Shown: piece after piece, positions 1 through 8,001 of the stretch
Layout: the number at the start of each line of letters is the position of its first letter
Numbering within the stretch: position 1 is the first letter of the stretch
Assembly (NCBI GenBank): GCA_964608095.1
Contig: CAZSMK010000060.1
Coordinates: 1-8,001, forward strand
Direction of reading: 5' to 3'
Length of the DNA stretch: 8,001 nucleotides
Source of the DNA: CAZSMK01 sp964608095
GTDB taxonomy: Bacteria > Sumerlaeota > Sumerlaeia > MWCT01 > JAGHBZ01
Translations under genes and position numbers: made by a program
Notes under the pieces: model-generated
Seen by the model: the letters and a program-made list of their open reading frames with translations, nothing else
Told to the model about the DNA's origin: nothing
Database searches by the model: none

Positions 1-50
1 CGGGGGGGGAAGGGTTTTTTTTCCCTTTTAAAAAAAAACGGGTTTGGCCG
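1..50. other. Low-quality contig end with inflated homopolymers
   Basis: Runs of 8 G, 8 T, 9 A and several 3-4 base runs follow each other, unlike anything else in the window. The ispG frame survives nominally but its conserved residues disappear here. This looks like an assembly or sequencing artefact rather than biology. Confidence 0.6.
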
Positions 51-1048
51 CCGCGGCCAGGGATGCCGATATCGGCGTCCCGCGCTTCGCCGGGTCCGTT
101 GACCGAACATCCCATTACGGCAACCGAAATGTCGCGAACATTATACTCGCTTAGAATCTCTTCGACTTTGTGTATCCATTTTTCAACGTCGATCTCGCGT
201 CGTCCGCAGGTCGGACATGAGATGATGTTGATCCCGGGTTCGCGTAATCCGAGGCTTTCGAGGACGTTCAAGGCAAGGCGCACTTCTTCGACAGGATCTG
301 CAGTAAGAGAAATTCGTATAGTATCCGCGAGCCCTTCGCATATCAAAGCAGTGAGCCCTACGGCGGATTTAATAGTGCCATAACGAGGCGGACCCGATTC
401 TGTGATGCCGCAATGGAACGGATAGTCGCATCGGTGTGCCATAAGGCGATGTGCCTTTAACGTTGTCGGAACGTCATGCGCCTTGAGCGAGATTTTAATC
501 GCTTCGACACCGTTGTCCTCGAGAAGATGGATATGTTCTTCCGCGGCAGCCACCATGGCTTCGTGAAGTTGGATTTCGCCGCGTTCGACCTGCTCGACTG
601 CTTTCCGTCGAAGTGAACCTGCATTCACACCCACACGAATAGGAATACCGCGTTCACGTAATGCTTCGGCGATTTCAATGACTTTCTGTTTACTCCGGAT
701 AGTGCCAGGATTGAGCCTTAACCCGTCGACCCCTGCCTCGATGGATTTCAATGCAAGATGGGGGTCGAAATGAATGTCCGCGATAACGGGCAGAGGGGAG
801 TGTGTAACGATCTCTTTCAAGGCGCGAGCTGATTCATCATCAGGCACCGCCACCCTTATTATCTCGCATCCGGCTTGAGCAAGCCTTTCTATCTGCTTGA
901 GAGTATCAGCGACATCGCGGGTGAACGTTTTAGTCATCGATTGTATACTGATCGGCGCGCCATCGCCTATTTTCACCGAGCCCACGTACACAGCACGGGT
1001 CTTTCGCCGTGGGTATACTGCCTGTATATCCCCTGAATCATACTTCAT
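1..1048 (-). CDS. ispG: 4-hydroxy-3-methylbut-2-enyl diphosphate synthase (IspG/GcpE), 3' end cut off
   Basis: IspG is the iron-sulfur enzyme of the MEP pathway that converts methylerythritol cyclodiphosphate to HMBPP in the cytosol. I translated this frame by hand: it is open from the ATG at 1048 to the left edge (349 codons). The N-terminal TIM-barrel part shows PISIQSMTKT near residue 35, ADIHFDPHLALK near 105, LRLNPGTI near 125 and GVNAGSL near 160. The Fe-S part shows SCPTCGR with C278 and C281, then MGCSVNGPGEA with C314 and E321, matching the three cluster cysteines and the conserved glutamate. It is the short bacterial form, without the large middle domain of chlamydial and plant enzymes. 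The ATG overlaps the waaA stop (ATGA), and AGGA lies 7 bases upstream inside waaA, so translation is probably coupled. From residue ~328 the GIAGGKG-type motif becomes GIPGRGGQTR and then homopolymer-rich codons, so the last residues are unreliable. Roughly 20-40 C-terminal residues are missing. Confidence 0.96.
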   Translation of the reverse strand, partial: MKYDSGDIQAVYPRRKTRAVYVGSVKIGDGAPISIQSMTKTFTRDVADTLKQIERLAQAGCEIIRVAVPDDESARALKEIVTHSPLPVIADIHFDPHLALKSIEAGVDGLRLNPGTIRSKQKVIEIAEALRERGIPIRVGVNAGSLRRKAVEQVERGEIQLHEAMVAAAEEHIHLLEDNGVEAIKISLKAHDVPTTLKAHRLMAHRCDYPFHCGITESGPPRYGTIKSAVGLTALICEGLADTIRISLTADPVEEVRLALNVLESLGLREPGINIISCPTCGRREIDVEKWIHKVEEILSEYNVRDISVAVMGCSVNGPGEARDADIGIPGRGGQTRFFLKGKKNPSPP

Positions 1049-2328
1049 AAATAATTCCTGAGTATTTCTATGGTCTTTTTTGTACTGCCGCGGTTTTGCA
1101 TCGCCGTTCGATACGCTGCGTCACCCGCTTTCTTTCTTGCCTCGTTATCGTCGAGAAGATGCAACACCGTTTCCGTGAGGCTTGCCGCATCCACTTGTAC
1201 ACCTCCGCCGGAGCGGTTCAACATCTTGGTCATAACCTTCTGGTTATGCATGTGCGGTCCGTAGAGTACGGGGATTTTGTGTGCAGCTGGTTCAAGAATA
1301 TTGTGACCTCCGATTGGAACGAAACTCCCGCACGCTATCGCTAACTTACCCACACCGTATATCTTTGCTAATTTCCCCATCTCATTAAGCACCACGACCT
1401 CGGGATCTTCCGTGTCCGGAGAGCTAAACCTGCCGACTCGCAATCCCGATTCTTTGAGCAACGAGTATACCGACTCAAACCGGTTGGGATGACGCGGTGC
1501 AATAATCATACGAACATGAGGGTGTGTCTGTTTCAACCCTTTAAGCAACTCCACCATCAGAACCTCTTCCCCTTTATGGCTACTTCCTACTACTATTATA
1601 TCTGAACAATGTTTGAACTTGCAATGTTCAAGGATGTCTCGTTGTTCTTTCTCGCTTAGTGCGGGTGGCTCGATATCAAACTTACAATTACCGGTTACGA
1701 AGACATTCTGTGCGTTGGGGAGCAGCTCTCTTATTTTTTCAGCATCTTCTTCCGTTTGCATAGCGAATGCGTGAATAGATTCGAGAGGTCTTCGTAATAG
1801 CGCCTTAGCCATTTTGTACCATCGGAATGATTCATCCGACATCCTGCCGTTCACGAGAAAAATCTTTACGCCTTTCTCCTTTGCCTTTACGAGCATATTG
1901 GGCCACAGCTCTGTTTCCATCATGATGTAAGCAGTCGGTCGCAGGGTATCGAGAAATTTAGTTACGACAGGCGAAAGATCGATTGGATGATAGAAGATGA
2001 GGCGAGTGGAATCTGCGAAATGGCGCCGAGCGTTATGTTGACCGGTCTCCGTTATAGTACTGAGAATGACCTCGAAGTCCGGCATCTGTGTTTGGAACTC
2101 GCCGATTACGGCACGGGTCACATTGACCTCTCCCATGCTGACCGCGTGAAACCAAGCAACGGGTACGTCTTTGATTTCATCCCTGACCTTTCCATATTGA
2201 CCAAGGTCGCCGCCAAGCATACCACGCAACGGGGCAACACTTTTTCGTTTCAAGGCATAGCGAATCAAGAAATATGGAACGACTCCGGGTGAAGCGACTC
2301 CATACACTATATCGTAAAGGGTAAGCAT
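1045..2328 (-). CDS. waaA: 3-deoxy-D-manno-octulosonic acid (Kdo) transferase
   Basis: WaaA (KdtA) transfers Kdo from CMP-Kdo to the lipid IVA precursor at the inner membrane, the first step of LPS core assembly. The 427 aa length is normal for this GT30 family enzyme. The N terminus (about residues 5-25) is hydrophobic, as expected for a membrane anchor. Family motifs are in order: WFHAVSMGE at 59-67 with the catalytic-base glutamate E67, METELWPN at 137-144, VGSSHKGEE at 247-255, PRHPNRF at 278-284, YGVGKLA near 324-330, and the CMP-Kdo binding region GSFVPIGGHNILEPA at 334-348. Whether it adds one, two or more Kdo residues cannot be read from the sequence. It lies 30 bases after the eutN-like gene and overlaps ispG by 4 bases, so the three probably form one operon. 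I see no clear Shine-Dalgarno sequence before the ATG, but the start matches the family's usual N terminus and no better start is nearby. Confidence 0.96.
   Translation of the reverse strand: MLTLYDIVYGVASPGVVPYFLIRYALKRKSVAPLRGMLGGDLGQYGKVRDEIKDVPVAWFHAVSMGEVNVTRAVIGEFQTQMPDFEVILSTITETGQHNARRHFADSTRLIFYHPIDLSPVVTKFLDTLRPTAYIMMETELWPNMLVKAKEKGVKIFLVNGRMSDESFRWYKMAKALLRRPLESIHAFAMQTEEDAEKIRELLPNAQNVFVTGNCKFDIEPPALSEKEQRDILEHCKFKHCSDIIVVGSSHKGEEVLMVELLKGLKQTHPHVRMIIAPRHPNRFESVYSLLKESGLRVGRFSSPDTEDPEVVVLNEMGKLAKIYGVGKLAIACGSFVPIGGHNILEPAAHKIPVLYGPHMHNQKVMTKMLNRSGGGVQVDAASLTETVLHLLDDNEARKKAGDAAYRTAMQNRGSTKKTIEILRNYL
1056..1059 (-). promoter_or_regulatory. Ribosome binding site of ispG inside waaA
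   Basis: AGGA lies within the last codons of waaA, 7 bases before the ispG ATG. With the ATGA stop/start overlap it fits coupled translation. Confidence 0.6.
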
Positions 2329-2358
2329 AGGTGAGCGGCGATTTGTACGCTTTGGAGT

Positions 2359-2673
2359 CTATCGTTTTTTGACAGGCTCTTCTTCAAACTTTCGGTAAAT
2401 AATATCTCCCTGGTATTCAAGAGAATCCACAATGGCGGAAATAGCTGCATCAACGGGTTTTTGAAGCGTTTGCTGACACATCCTTGCGCTGCTGCCCTGA
2501 ACCACGATCACCATGTCGTTTATGCCCGCGCCCACTGCATCAGCGGCAATTACATAACTCGAGGTCAACTTCATCTTGAGATCCACAATCTGCACGATTA
2601 AAAGCTTATAGCCAACCAGCCCCGGATCTTTTTGTGTTGAAACAACTGTTCCTACTACTTTTCCCATGAGCAT
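2359..2673 (-). CDS. Bacterial microcompartment vertex protein, EutN/CcmL family
   Basis: This 104 aa protein has the form of a BMC-P (Pfam EutN_CcmL) pentamer, the protein that caps the twelve vertices of microcompartment shells. Seen in the sequence: GKVVGTVVSTQKDPGLVGYKL at the start (residues 4-24), LIVQIVD at 25-31, AADAVGAGINDMVIVVQGSSAR at 43-64, and PVDAAISAIVD near 73-83. This is the complete family signature. The tail EEEPVKKR is charged and family-variable. The start at 2673 is supported by a strong GGAGGA six bases upstream; the second ATG (codon 3) is too far from it. No BMC-H shell protein or encapsulated enzyme is in the window; the neighbour 30 bases downstream is waaA. It may belong to a compartment encoded elsewhere, or be a solitary homologue with another role. 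The family call is firm; the function in this cell is open. Confidence 0.92.
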   Translation of the reverse strand: MLMGKVVGTVVSTQKDPGLVGYKLLIVQIVDLKMKLTSSYVIAADAVGAGINDMVIVVQGSSARMCQQTLQKPVDAAISAIVDSLEYQGDIIYRKFEEEPVKKR

Positions 2674-2679
2674 GATGAT

Positions 2680-2685
2680 TCCTCC
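2680..2685 (-). promoter_or_regulatory. Ribosome binding site of the eutN-like gene
   Basis: GGAGGA on the minus strand ends six bases before the ATG at 2673. It decides between that ATG and the in-frame ATG two codons further on, which would be 12 bases away. Confidence 0.75.
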
Positions 2686-2709
2686 ATAACCCTGCTGGAT
2701 ATCAAAGCA

Positions 2710-2739
2710 TATTTAACCCCTGCACGAAAGCGTAAGCAA
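2710..2739 (-). promoter_or_regulatory. Weak candidate promoter for the eutN-waaA-ispG unit
   Basis: TTGCTT (2739-2734) and TAAATA (2715-2710) on the minus strand are 18 bases apart and about 37 bases before the eutN-like ATG. Both boxes match the consensus at only about half their positions. It is listed because a promoter is expected in the 346-base gap, not because the match is strong. Confidence 0.25.
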
Positions 2740-2753
2740 GGAAAAACTCGGAC

Positions 2754-2790
2754 CTACCGGGGTCAGACCTTCAGTTTACAGTTTAGGTAG
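2754..2790. repeat. REP-like element with GGGGTCAGACC core
   Basis: CTACC (2754-2758) pairs with GGTAG (2786-2790). Between them lies GGGGTCAGACC, whose GGTC-A-GACC part (2761-2769) is itself palindromic, followed by two partial copies of CAGTTTA. From memory, GGGGTCAGACC is a common core of intergenic repeats in environmental bacterial genomes, some mobilised by REP-associated tyrosine transposases. No transposase is in the window. Confidence 0.4.
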
Positions 2791-2798
2791 AACCTTAT

Positions 2799-2815
2799 CT
2801 GTAAAGTATTTACAG
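2799..2815. repeat. Perfect 7-base inverted repeat CTGTAAA-gta-TTTACAG
   Basis: Two perfect 7-base arms surround a 3-base loop. It is too AT-rich and lacks the U-tract of an intrinsic terminator. It may be part of the repeat cluster or a protein-binding site. Confidence 0.5.
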
Positions 2816-2836
2816 CCAGTGCATCTTATCGCACGG
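2816..2836. repeat. Imperfect inverted repeat CCaGTGC / GCACGG
   Basis: Arms CC(A)GTGC (2816-2822) and GCACGG (2831-2836) pair with one bulged base around an 8-base loop. It directly abuts the preceding CTGTAAA hairpin. Confidence 0.35.
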
Positions 2837-2882
2837 GTGTTGATCAATCTTTAACCTCTCCGAAAGACCTTTTTCAATTGCT

Positions 2883-2897
2883 GCGGCTTAGTGCCGC
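2883..2897. repeat. 5-base GC hairpin GCGGC-ttagt-GCCGC
   Basis: Perfect GC arms surround a 5-base loop. On the minus strand the hairpin is followed by AGCAATTGAAAAAGG, which has no T-run, so it is not a standard terminator for the EEP gene. Confidence 0.4.
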
Positions 2898-2922
2898 GAA
2901 ACTGACACGGTATCGTTGAATC

Positions 2923-2941
2923 GGCGTGAAACATCACACCC
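2923..2941. repeat. Dispersed hairpin repeat, copy 1
   Basis: GGCGTGA-aaca-TCACACC plus a trailing C. On the minus strand the arms pair with one G-T wobble. It matches 17 of 19 bases with the copy at 7849-7867, in the same orientation. Confidence 0.55.
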
Positions 2942-3019
2942 TGCAACCGTCACAGCGTCATTCCCAAACAAAAGCATTGCCGCACAAGTCGGTGTACAAT
3001 AACTTCCTCACAGTAGATT

Positions 3020-3841
3020 TTACTCGACATCGACGATCAAGGGAAGATGGTCCGAGGCGATGGTGGAAATCGTGGTACAGGAGACGGGAATCCAGCTGTC
3101 ACTGCGTCGTAACCAGACATAATCGATTCTTTTTTCGGGTGCATCGGCGGGGTATGTATGTTGTGTCTTGTTCAGCTGAAGAGCGGAGTCCACGAAACCG
3201 CGGTTCATCATCCGCCAGTTTTCCGTGTCAGGTTCGCAGTTGAAGTCCCCCACAATTATCAGCGGTTCATGGACTTTTTCCGCGGCTTGAAGTATTGTTT
3301 GTATTTGGATGGCGCGTTCTTCTTCGTCGAGTCCCAGGTGGGTATTGATTAATGCCACCGGTTTCATGTTTTTTTGAAAGACGACGGTGAGAAAACCGCG
3401 CCGCTCCTTGTTCTCCATTTCCGGCAGAAGGGTATGATGGGACGATATGACTTCATGCGGTGTGAGGACGGCAATCCCGTATTCCCCGCCTTGAAAATCC
3501 AGCGTTTTTCCGTAAATACCGTTCATGCCTGTCATCTCTTCGAGGATTTTGAGGTCGTCTATGAGGTTGCTTCGTTGCGTAAAGCGATCAACCTCCTGCA
3601 GGGCGGCGATGTCCGGCTCTTGTTCGTTGATCACTTGCGCAATACGGCTCAAGTCGAGCTTGCCATCCATACCTTTCCCGATGTGAATATTATACGTCAT
3701 AACACGGAGGGAAAATTCACTTTGGGGGCTTATCTGTTTCGCCTTATAATCCGAACCAGTCAGAGAACAACAAGTAATGGTGATGATAACACTCAAAATC
3801 AAAAGAAGTCGTAAAACGTCAAGCCGTCGAAAATCTCGCAT
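3020..3841 (-). CDS. Secreted or lipid-anchored endonuclease/exonuclease/phosphatase-family protein
   Basis: This 273 aa protein has the EEP (DNase I-like) fold. Metal- and phosphate-binding motifs are all present: MTYNIHIG with N51, ALQEVDR with E83, INTHLG with H168, VGDFNCEP with D199 and N201, RIDYVW with D240, and SDHLP with D264 and H265. The enzyme should therefore be an active phosphodiesterase or phosphatase. The substrate is unknown: the family covers nucleases, sphingomyelinases and inositol phosphatases. Residues 1-25 look like a signal: a basic start (RRLDVLR), a hydrophobic run (LLLILSVIITIT), then CC. The site ITC-C at 22-25 resembles a lipobox, though Cys at -1 is unusual, so either a lipoprotein or a Sec-exported or anchored form is possible. 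I chose the ATG at 3841 because AGGA lies 9 bases upstream; a TTG at 3859 in the same frame would sit upstream of that AGGA. It starts 58 bases after secA with no terminator visible between, so it is probably co-transcribed. Confidence 0.9.
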   Translation of the reverse strand: MRDFRRLDVLRLLLILSVIITITCCSLTGSDYKAKQISPQSEFSLRVMTYNIHIGKGMDGKLDLSRIAQVINEQEPDIAALQEVDRFTQRSNLIDDLKILEEMTGMNGIYGKTLDFQGGEYGIAVLTPHEVISSHHTLLPEMENKERRGFLTVVFQKNMKPVALINTHLGLDEEERAIQIQTILQAAEKVHEPLIIVGDFNCEPDTENWRMMNRGFVDSALQLNKTQHTYPADAPEKRIDYVWLRRSDSWIPVSCTTISTIASDHLPLIVDVE

Positions 3842-3850
3842 TATAGTTGT

Positions 3851-3854
3851 TCCT
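3851..3854 (-). promoter_or_regulatory. Ribosome binding site deciding the EEP start
   Basis: AGGA (within GAAAGGAAC) lies 9 bases before the ATG at 3841. It lies downstream of the alternative TTG at 3859, which makes the longer reading unlikely. Confidence 0.65.
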
Positions 3855-3899
3855 TTCAATTGTTATGGAGTGGATTAAGCAAAGATCAGTGATGCCGTG

Positions 3900-6962
<3,063 letters not shown>

Positions 6963-7032
6963 TTTGTCATTTCGTACGGTATTTTGGTTTGAATTATTTT
7001 ACGCCGGTATTGTTGTAGTTACTTTTCCACCA

Positions 7033-7042
7033 CATAATTATG
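7033..7042. promoter_or_regulatory. 10-base perfect palindrome at the predicted secA transcription start
   Basis: CATAATTATG reads the same on both strands and overlaps the predicted start point of the secA promoter. It could be an operator half-site pair, but a 10-base AT-rich palindrome can easily occur by chance. Confidence 0.2.
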
Positions 7043-7047
7043 CATCT

Positions 7048-7076
7048 ATTATACCAATCCCCCTGCCTGAATGAAA
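7048..7076 (-). promoter_or_regulatory. Putative extended -10 promoter of secA
   Basis: The minus strand carries TGGTATAAT, a perfect -10 (7053-7048) preceded by the TGn extension. At a 17-base spacing the -35 position reads TTTCAT (7076-7071), a weak match, as is common for extended -10 promoters. A start near 7041 would give a leader of about 80 bases before the secA ATG. This supports secA being transcribed independently of ogt. Confidence 0.6.
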
Positions 7077-7140
7077 GTAAAATATAAGCCCTCTTTTTCC
7101 CCTTTTCATTTATTAGACTATATAACCTTGCGTAAGTTTG

Positions 7141-7653
7141 TCACAAAGGGATCACTCTATTATTGTTGATTTTTACGCCTTCGAGTTCAAGGAATTTTCG
7201 TTTCAGCTCGAGCCCGCCGAAGTATCCACCGAGCGAACCGTCGTTTTTAACCACGCGATGGCACGGAATAATAATGGGGATGGGGTTACGTCGCATCGCC
7301 TGACCCACTGCGCGAACCGCACGCGGATTGCCTGCTCGTTCTGCAAGCCATTTATACGACCTGACTTCACCGAAAGGAATCTTGAGGGTCTCACGCCAGA
7401 CACGTCTGAGAAACGTCGAATACCCTCGAAGATCCAGCGGCAGGTCAAACTCACGCCGTCTTCCTTTGAAATAGTCACGCAACTGTTCGATGCTGCGTTC
7501 CGCAATCTCTTCAGATTGAGCTGCATCTTGTATGATATCTCCTCGGGATTTTTCATGCCCGATTGCGGGGAGCGGCTTGGCGTGTTTCCTCGAAGGCTTG
7601 CGTATCACGATCTTTGTTATACCGCGCGGTGAAGTATGAACCTGAATTTCCAT
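7141..7653 (-). CDS. ogt: Methylated-DNA--[protein]-cysteine S-methyltransferase
   Basis: This suicidal repair protein removes alkyl groups from O6-alkylguanine (and O4-alkylthymine) onto its own cysteine. At 170 aa it is the usual Ogt/MGMT size, without the Ada N-terminal regulator domain. Seen in the C-terminal ATase domain: GYSTFLRRVWRETLKIPFGEVRSY near 78-100, the arginine finger region PRAVRAVGQAMRRNP at 110-124 (R114 in AVRAVG), the active site IIPCHRVV at 128-135 with acceptor C131, and LGGYFGGLELKRKFLELEG at 141-159. The N-terminal domain (about 1-70) is poorly conserved, as is usual. The start at 7653 has only a weak purine-rich site (GAGA) upstream, but a good sigma70-like promoter ends about 27 bases before it. 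It appears to be a single-gene unit: secA follows 178 bases later with its own promoter. The symbol ogt is by family; ogt and mgt-type members are hard to separate. Confidence 0.95.
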   Translation of the reverse strand: MEIQVHTSPRGITKIVIRKPSRKHAKPLPAIGHEKSRGDIIQDAAQSEEIAERSIEQLRDYFKGRRREFDLPLDLRGYSTFLRRVWRETLKIPFGEVRSYKWLAERAGNPRAVRAVGQAMRRNPIPIIIPCHRVVKNDGSLGGYFGGLELKRKFLELEGVKINNNRVIPL

Positions 7654-7679
7654 CGTTTTATCTCTACGAGAAAATCAGT

Positions 7680-7708
7680 ATTTTATGCCCATCACTGTGG
7701 AAAGCCAA
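7680..7708 (-). promoter_or_regulatory. Putative sigma70-type promoter of ogt
   Basis: On the minus strand TTGGCT (7708-7703) and TAAAAT (7685-7680) are separated by exactly 17 bases. The predicted start, near 7673, leaves a leader of about 20 bases before the ogt ATG. Each box matches the consensus at four or more positions. This is a sequence match only. Confidence 0.55.
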
Positions 7709-7752
7709 GAAAATTACCGAGCCGGTTGTCCTACGGAGTAATTTCTTCAACA

Positions 7753-7778
7753 ACGAATTACACAAATAACACGAATGA
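7753..7778. repeat. Degenerate CGAATTACAC-type short repeat
   Basis: Consecutive degenerate units (CGAATTACAC, AAATAACACGAAT) resemble an intergenic repeat in which CGAATTACA units recur. The resemblance to repeats in other environmental genomes is from memory. Confidence 0.35.
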
Positions 7779-7824
7779 GTAACGTAATGACCGATAGGCT
7801 ATACGAGAATCAATTTTGGACTGT

Positions 7825-7838
7825 GCAGACGTGTCTGC
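7825..7838. repeat. Perfect 6-base inverted repeat GCAGAC-gt-GTCTGC
   Basis: This lies 10 bases before the GGCGTGA hairpin; together they form a paired-hairpin unit like a REP/BIME element. With one mismatch the arms extend to 8 bases. No T-run follows. Confidence 0.45.
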
Positions 7839-7848
7839 GCCTTAGATA

Positions 7849-7867
7849 GGCGTGAGACATCACGCCC
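7849..7867. repeat. Dispersed hairpin repeat, copy 2
   Basis: GGCGTGA-gaca-TCACGCC plus a trailing C. The 7-base arms pair perfectly around a 4-base loop. It is the partner of the copy at 2923-2941, about 4.9 kb away, both in non-coding gaps. Confidence 0.6.
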
Positions 7868-7870
7868 ATA

Positions 7871-7900
7871 ATAAGTGGAGATATGTGGAGATAGGTGGTT
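7871..7900. repeat. Three 10-base units ATAnGTGGAG
   Basis: ATAAGTGGAG, ATATGTGGAG and ATAGGTGGTT follow one another without a gap. The third is degenerate at its last two bases. Confidence 0.5.
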
Positions 7901-7956
7901 AAAAACAATATCTTCTTTTATCAACGAATCTCCTCTCGGGGAAAAGACCTCATCTT

Positions 7957-7993
7957 AACGCAAAGGACACAGAGGAAGCAAAGAACGCAGAGT
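7957..7993. repeat. Degenerate CGCAAAGRA-type tandem repeat
   Basis: Units CGCAAAGGA, CACAGAGGA, AGCAAAGAA and CGCAGAG follow each other with a period of about 9-10 bases. I recall the CGCAAAG(G/A)A(C/A) pattern as a frequent non-coding repeat in several uncultured phyla. It may continue past the right edge. Confidence 0.45.
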
Positions 7994-8001
7994 TTTTTTC
8001 T

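Larger units (their letters stand above)
2674..3019. other. 346-base non-coding gap rich in small inverted repeats
   Basis: No credible gene is visible here on either strand. The stretch holds at least five short inverted repeats: 2754-2790, 2799-2815, 2816-2836, 2883-2897 and 2923-2940. It also holds the eutN leader with its ribosome binding site. None of the hairpins is followed by a T-run on the minus strand, so I cannot name a classical terminator for the EEP gene. The density of palindromes suggests a mosaic of REP-like elements. Confidence 0.6.
7654..8001. other. 348-base non-coding region upstream of ogt
   Basis: No credible gene is visible. The stretch holds the ogt promoter at its left side, two adjacent hairpins (7825-7838, 7849-7866) and three kinds of short repeat (7753-7778, 7871-7900, 7957-7993). 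I see no tRNA and no recognisable riboswitch. Confidence 0.55.

Noticed and set aside
2883..2897. Intrinsic terminator after the EEP gene
   Set aside because: The 5-base GC stem is not followed by a T-run on the minus strand and lies more than 120 bases after the stop codon.
2888..2977. 29-codon minus-strand ORF in the gap after the EEP gene
   Set aside because: No ribosome binding site, no recognisable sequence, and it covers two of the inverted repeats, so it is probably chance.
3374..3814. 146-codon plus-strand open frame opposite the EEP gene
   Set aside because: It is a shadow of a gene with all catalytic motifs intact on the minus strand.
3839..3859. Longer EEP start at a TTG (279 aa)
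   Set aside because: The AGGA ribosome binding site lies between this TTG and the ATG at 3841, so only the ATG is correctly spaced.
7203..7556. 117-codon minus-strand frame overlapping ogt in another frame
   Set aside because: It overlaps the real gene out of frame and has no recognisable domain.
7138..7632. 164-codon plus-strand open frame almost exactly opposite ogt
   Set aside because: ogt on the minus strand has the full PCHRV active site and family motifs; the plus-strand product shows no family features.
7753..7993. CRISPR array
   Set aside because: The repeats are short, degenerate and contiguous, without regular spacers or ~30-base identical units, and no cas gene is present.

Overview
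The window holds six genes, all on the minus strand, so transcription runs from right to left. They are housekeeping and cell-envelope genes of a Gram-negative-type bacterium. WaaA (Kdo transferase) implies lipid A/LPS, and IspG implies the MEP isoprenoid pathway. SecA is long (1020 aa), with an extra ~100-residue stretch after the DEVD region and a cysteine-rich insert in the second nucleotide-binding domain. A bacterial microcompartment vertex protein (EutN/CcmL type) is also present. IspG is the short form without the large extra domain known from Chlamydiae and Bacteroidetes. Together with intergenic repeat families that I recall mainly from environmental genomes, this suggests an uncultured FCB- or PVC-like lineage rather than a well-known genus. 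That placement is inference; G+C is close to half by eye.

Layout from upstream (right) to downstream (left). Bases 7654-8001 are non-coding, with two hairpins, short degenerate repeats and a good promoter for the first gene. Next come ogt (DNA alkyl-transferase, 7141-7653), a 178-base gap with an extended -10 promoter, secA (3900-6962) and a secreted or lipid-anchored endonuclease/exonuclease/phosphatase-family protein (3020-3841). A 346-base gap (2674-3019) follows, packed with small inverted repeats, one of which closely matches a hairpin at the right end. Then come the microcompartment vertex protein (2359-2673), waaA (1045-2328) and ispG (from 1048, running off the left edge). waaA and ispG overlap by four bases (ATGA).

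The likely transcription units are ogt alone, secA plus the EEP protein, and eutN-like-waaA-ispG. SecA drives Sec export, and the EEP protein carries a signal that Sec would use, but their linkage may be no more than proximity. WaaA builds the inner LPS core and IspG supplies isoprenoid precursors needed for the lipid carrier of envelope synthesis. The vertex protein has no obvious link to either.

I see no convincing new multi-gene system. The points most worth a second look are the lone microcompartment vertex gene, the SecA cysteine-rich insert, and the dispersed hairpin family shared by the two long gaps. The first ~50 bases look like a poor-quality contig end.
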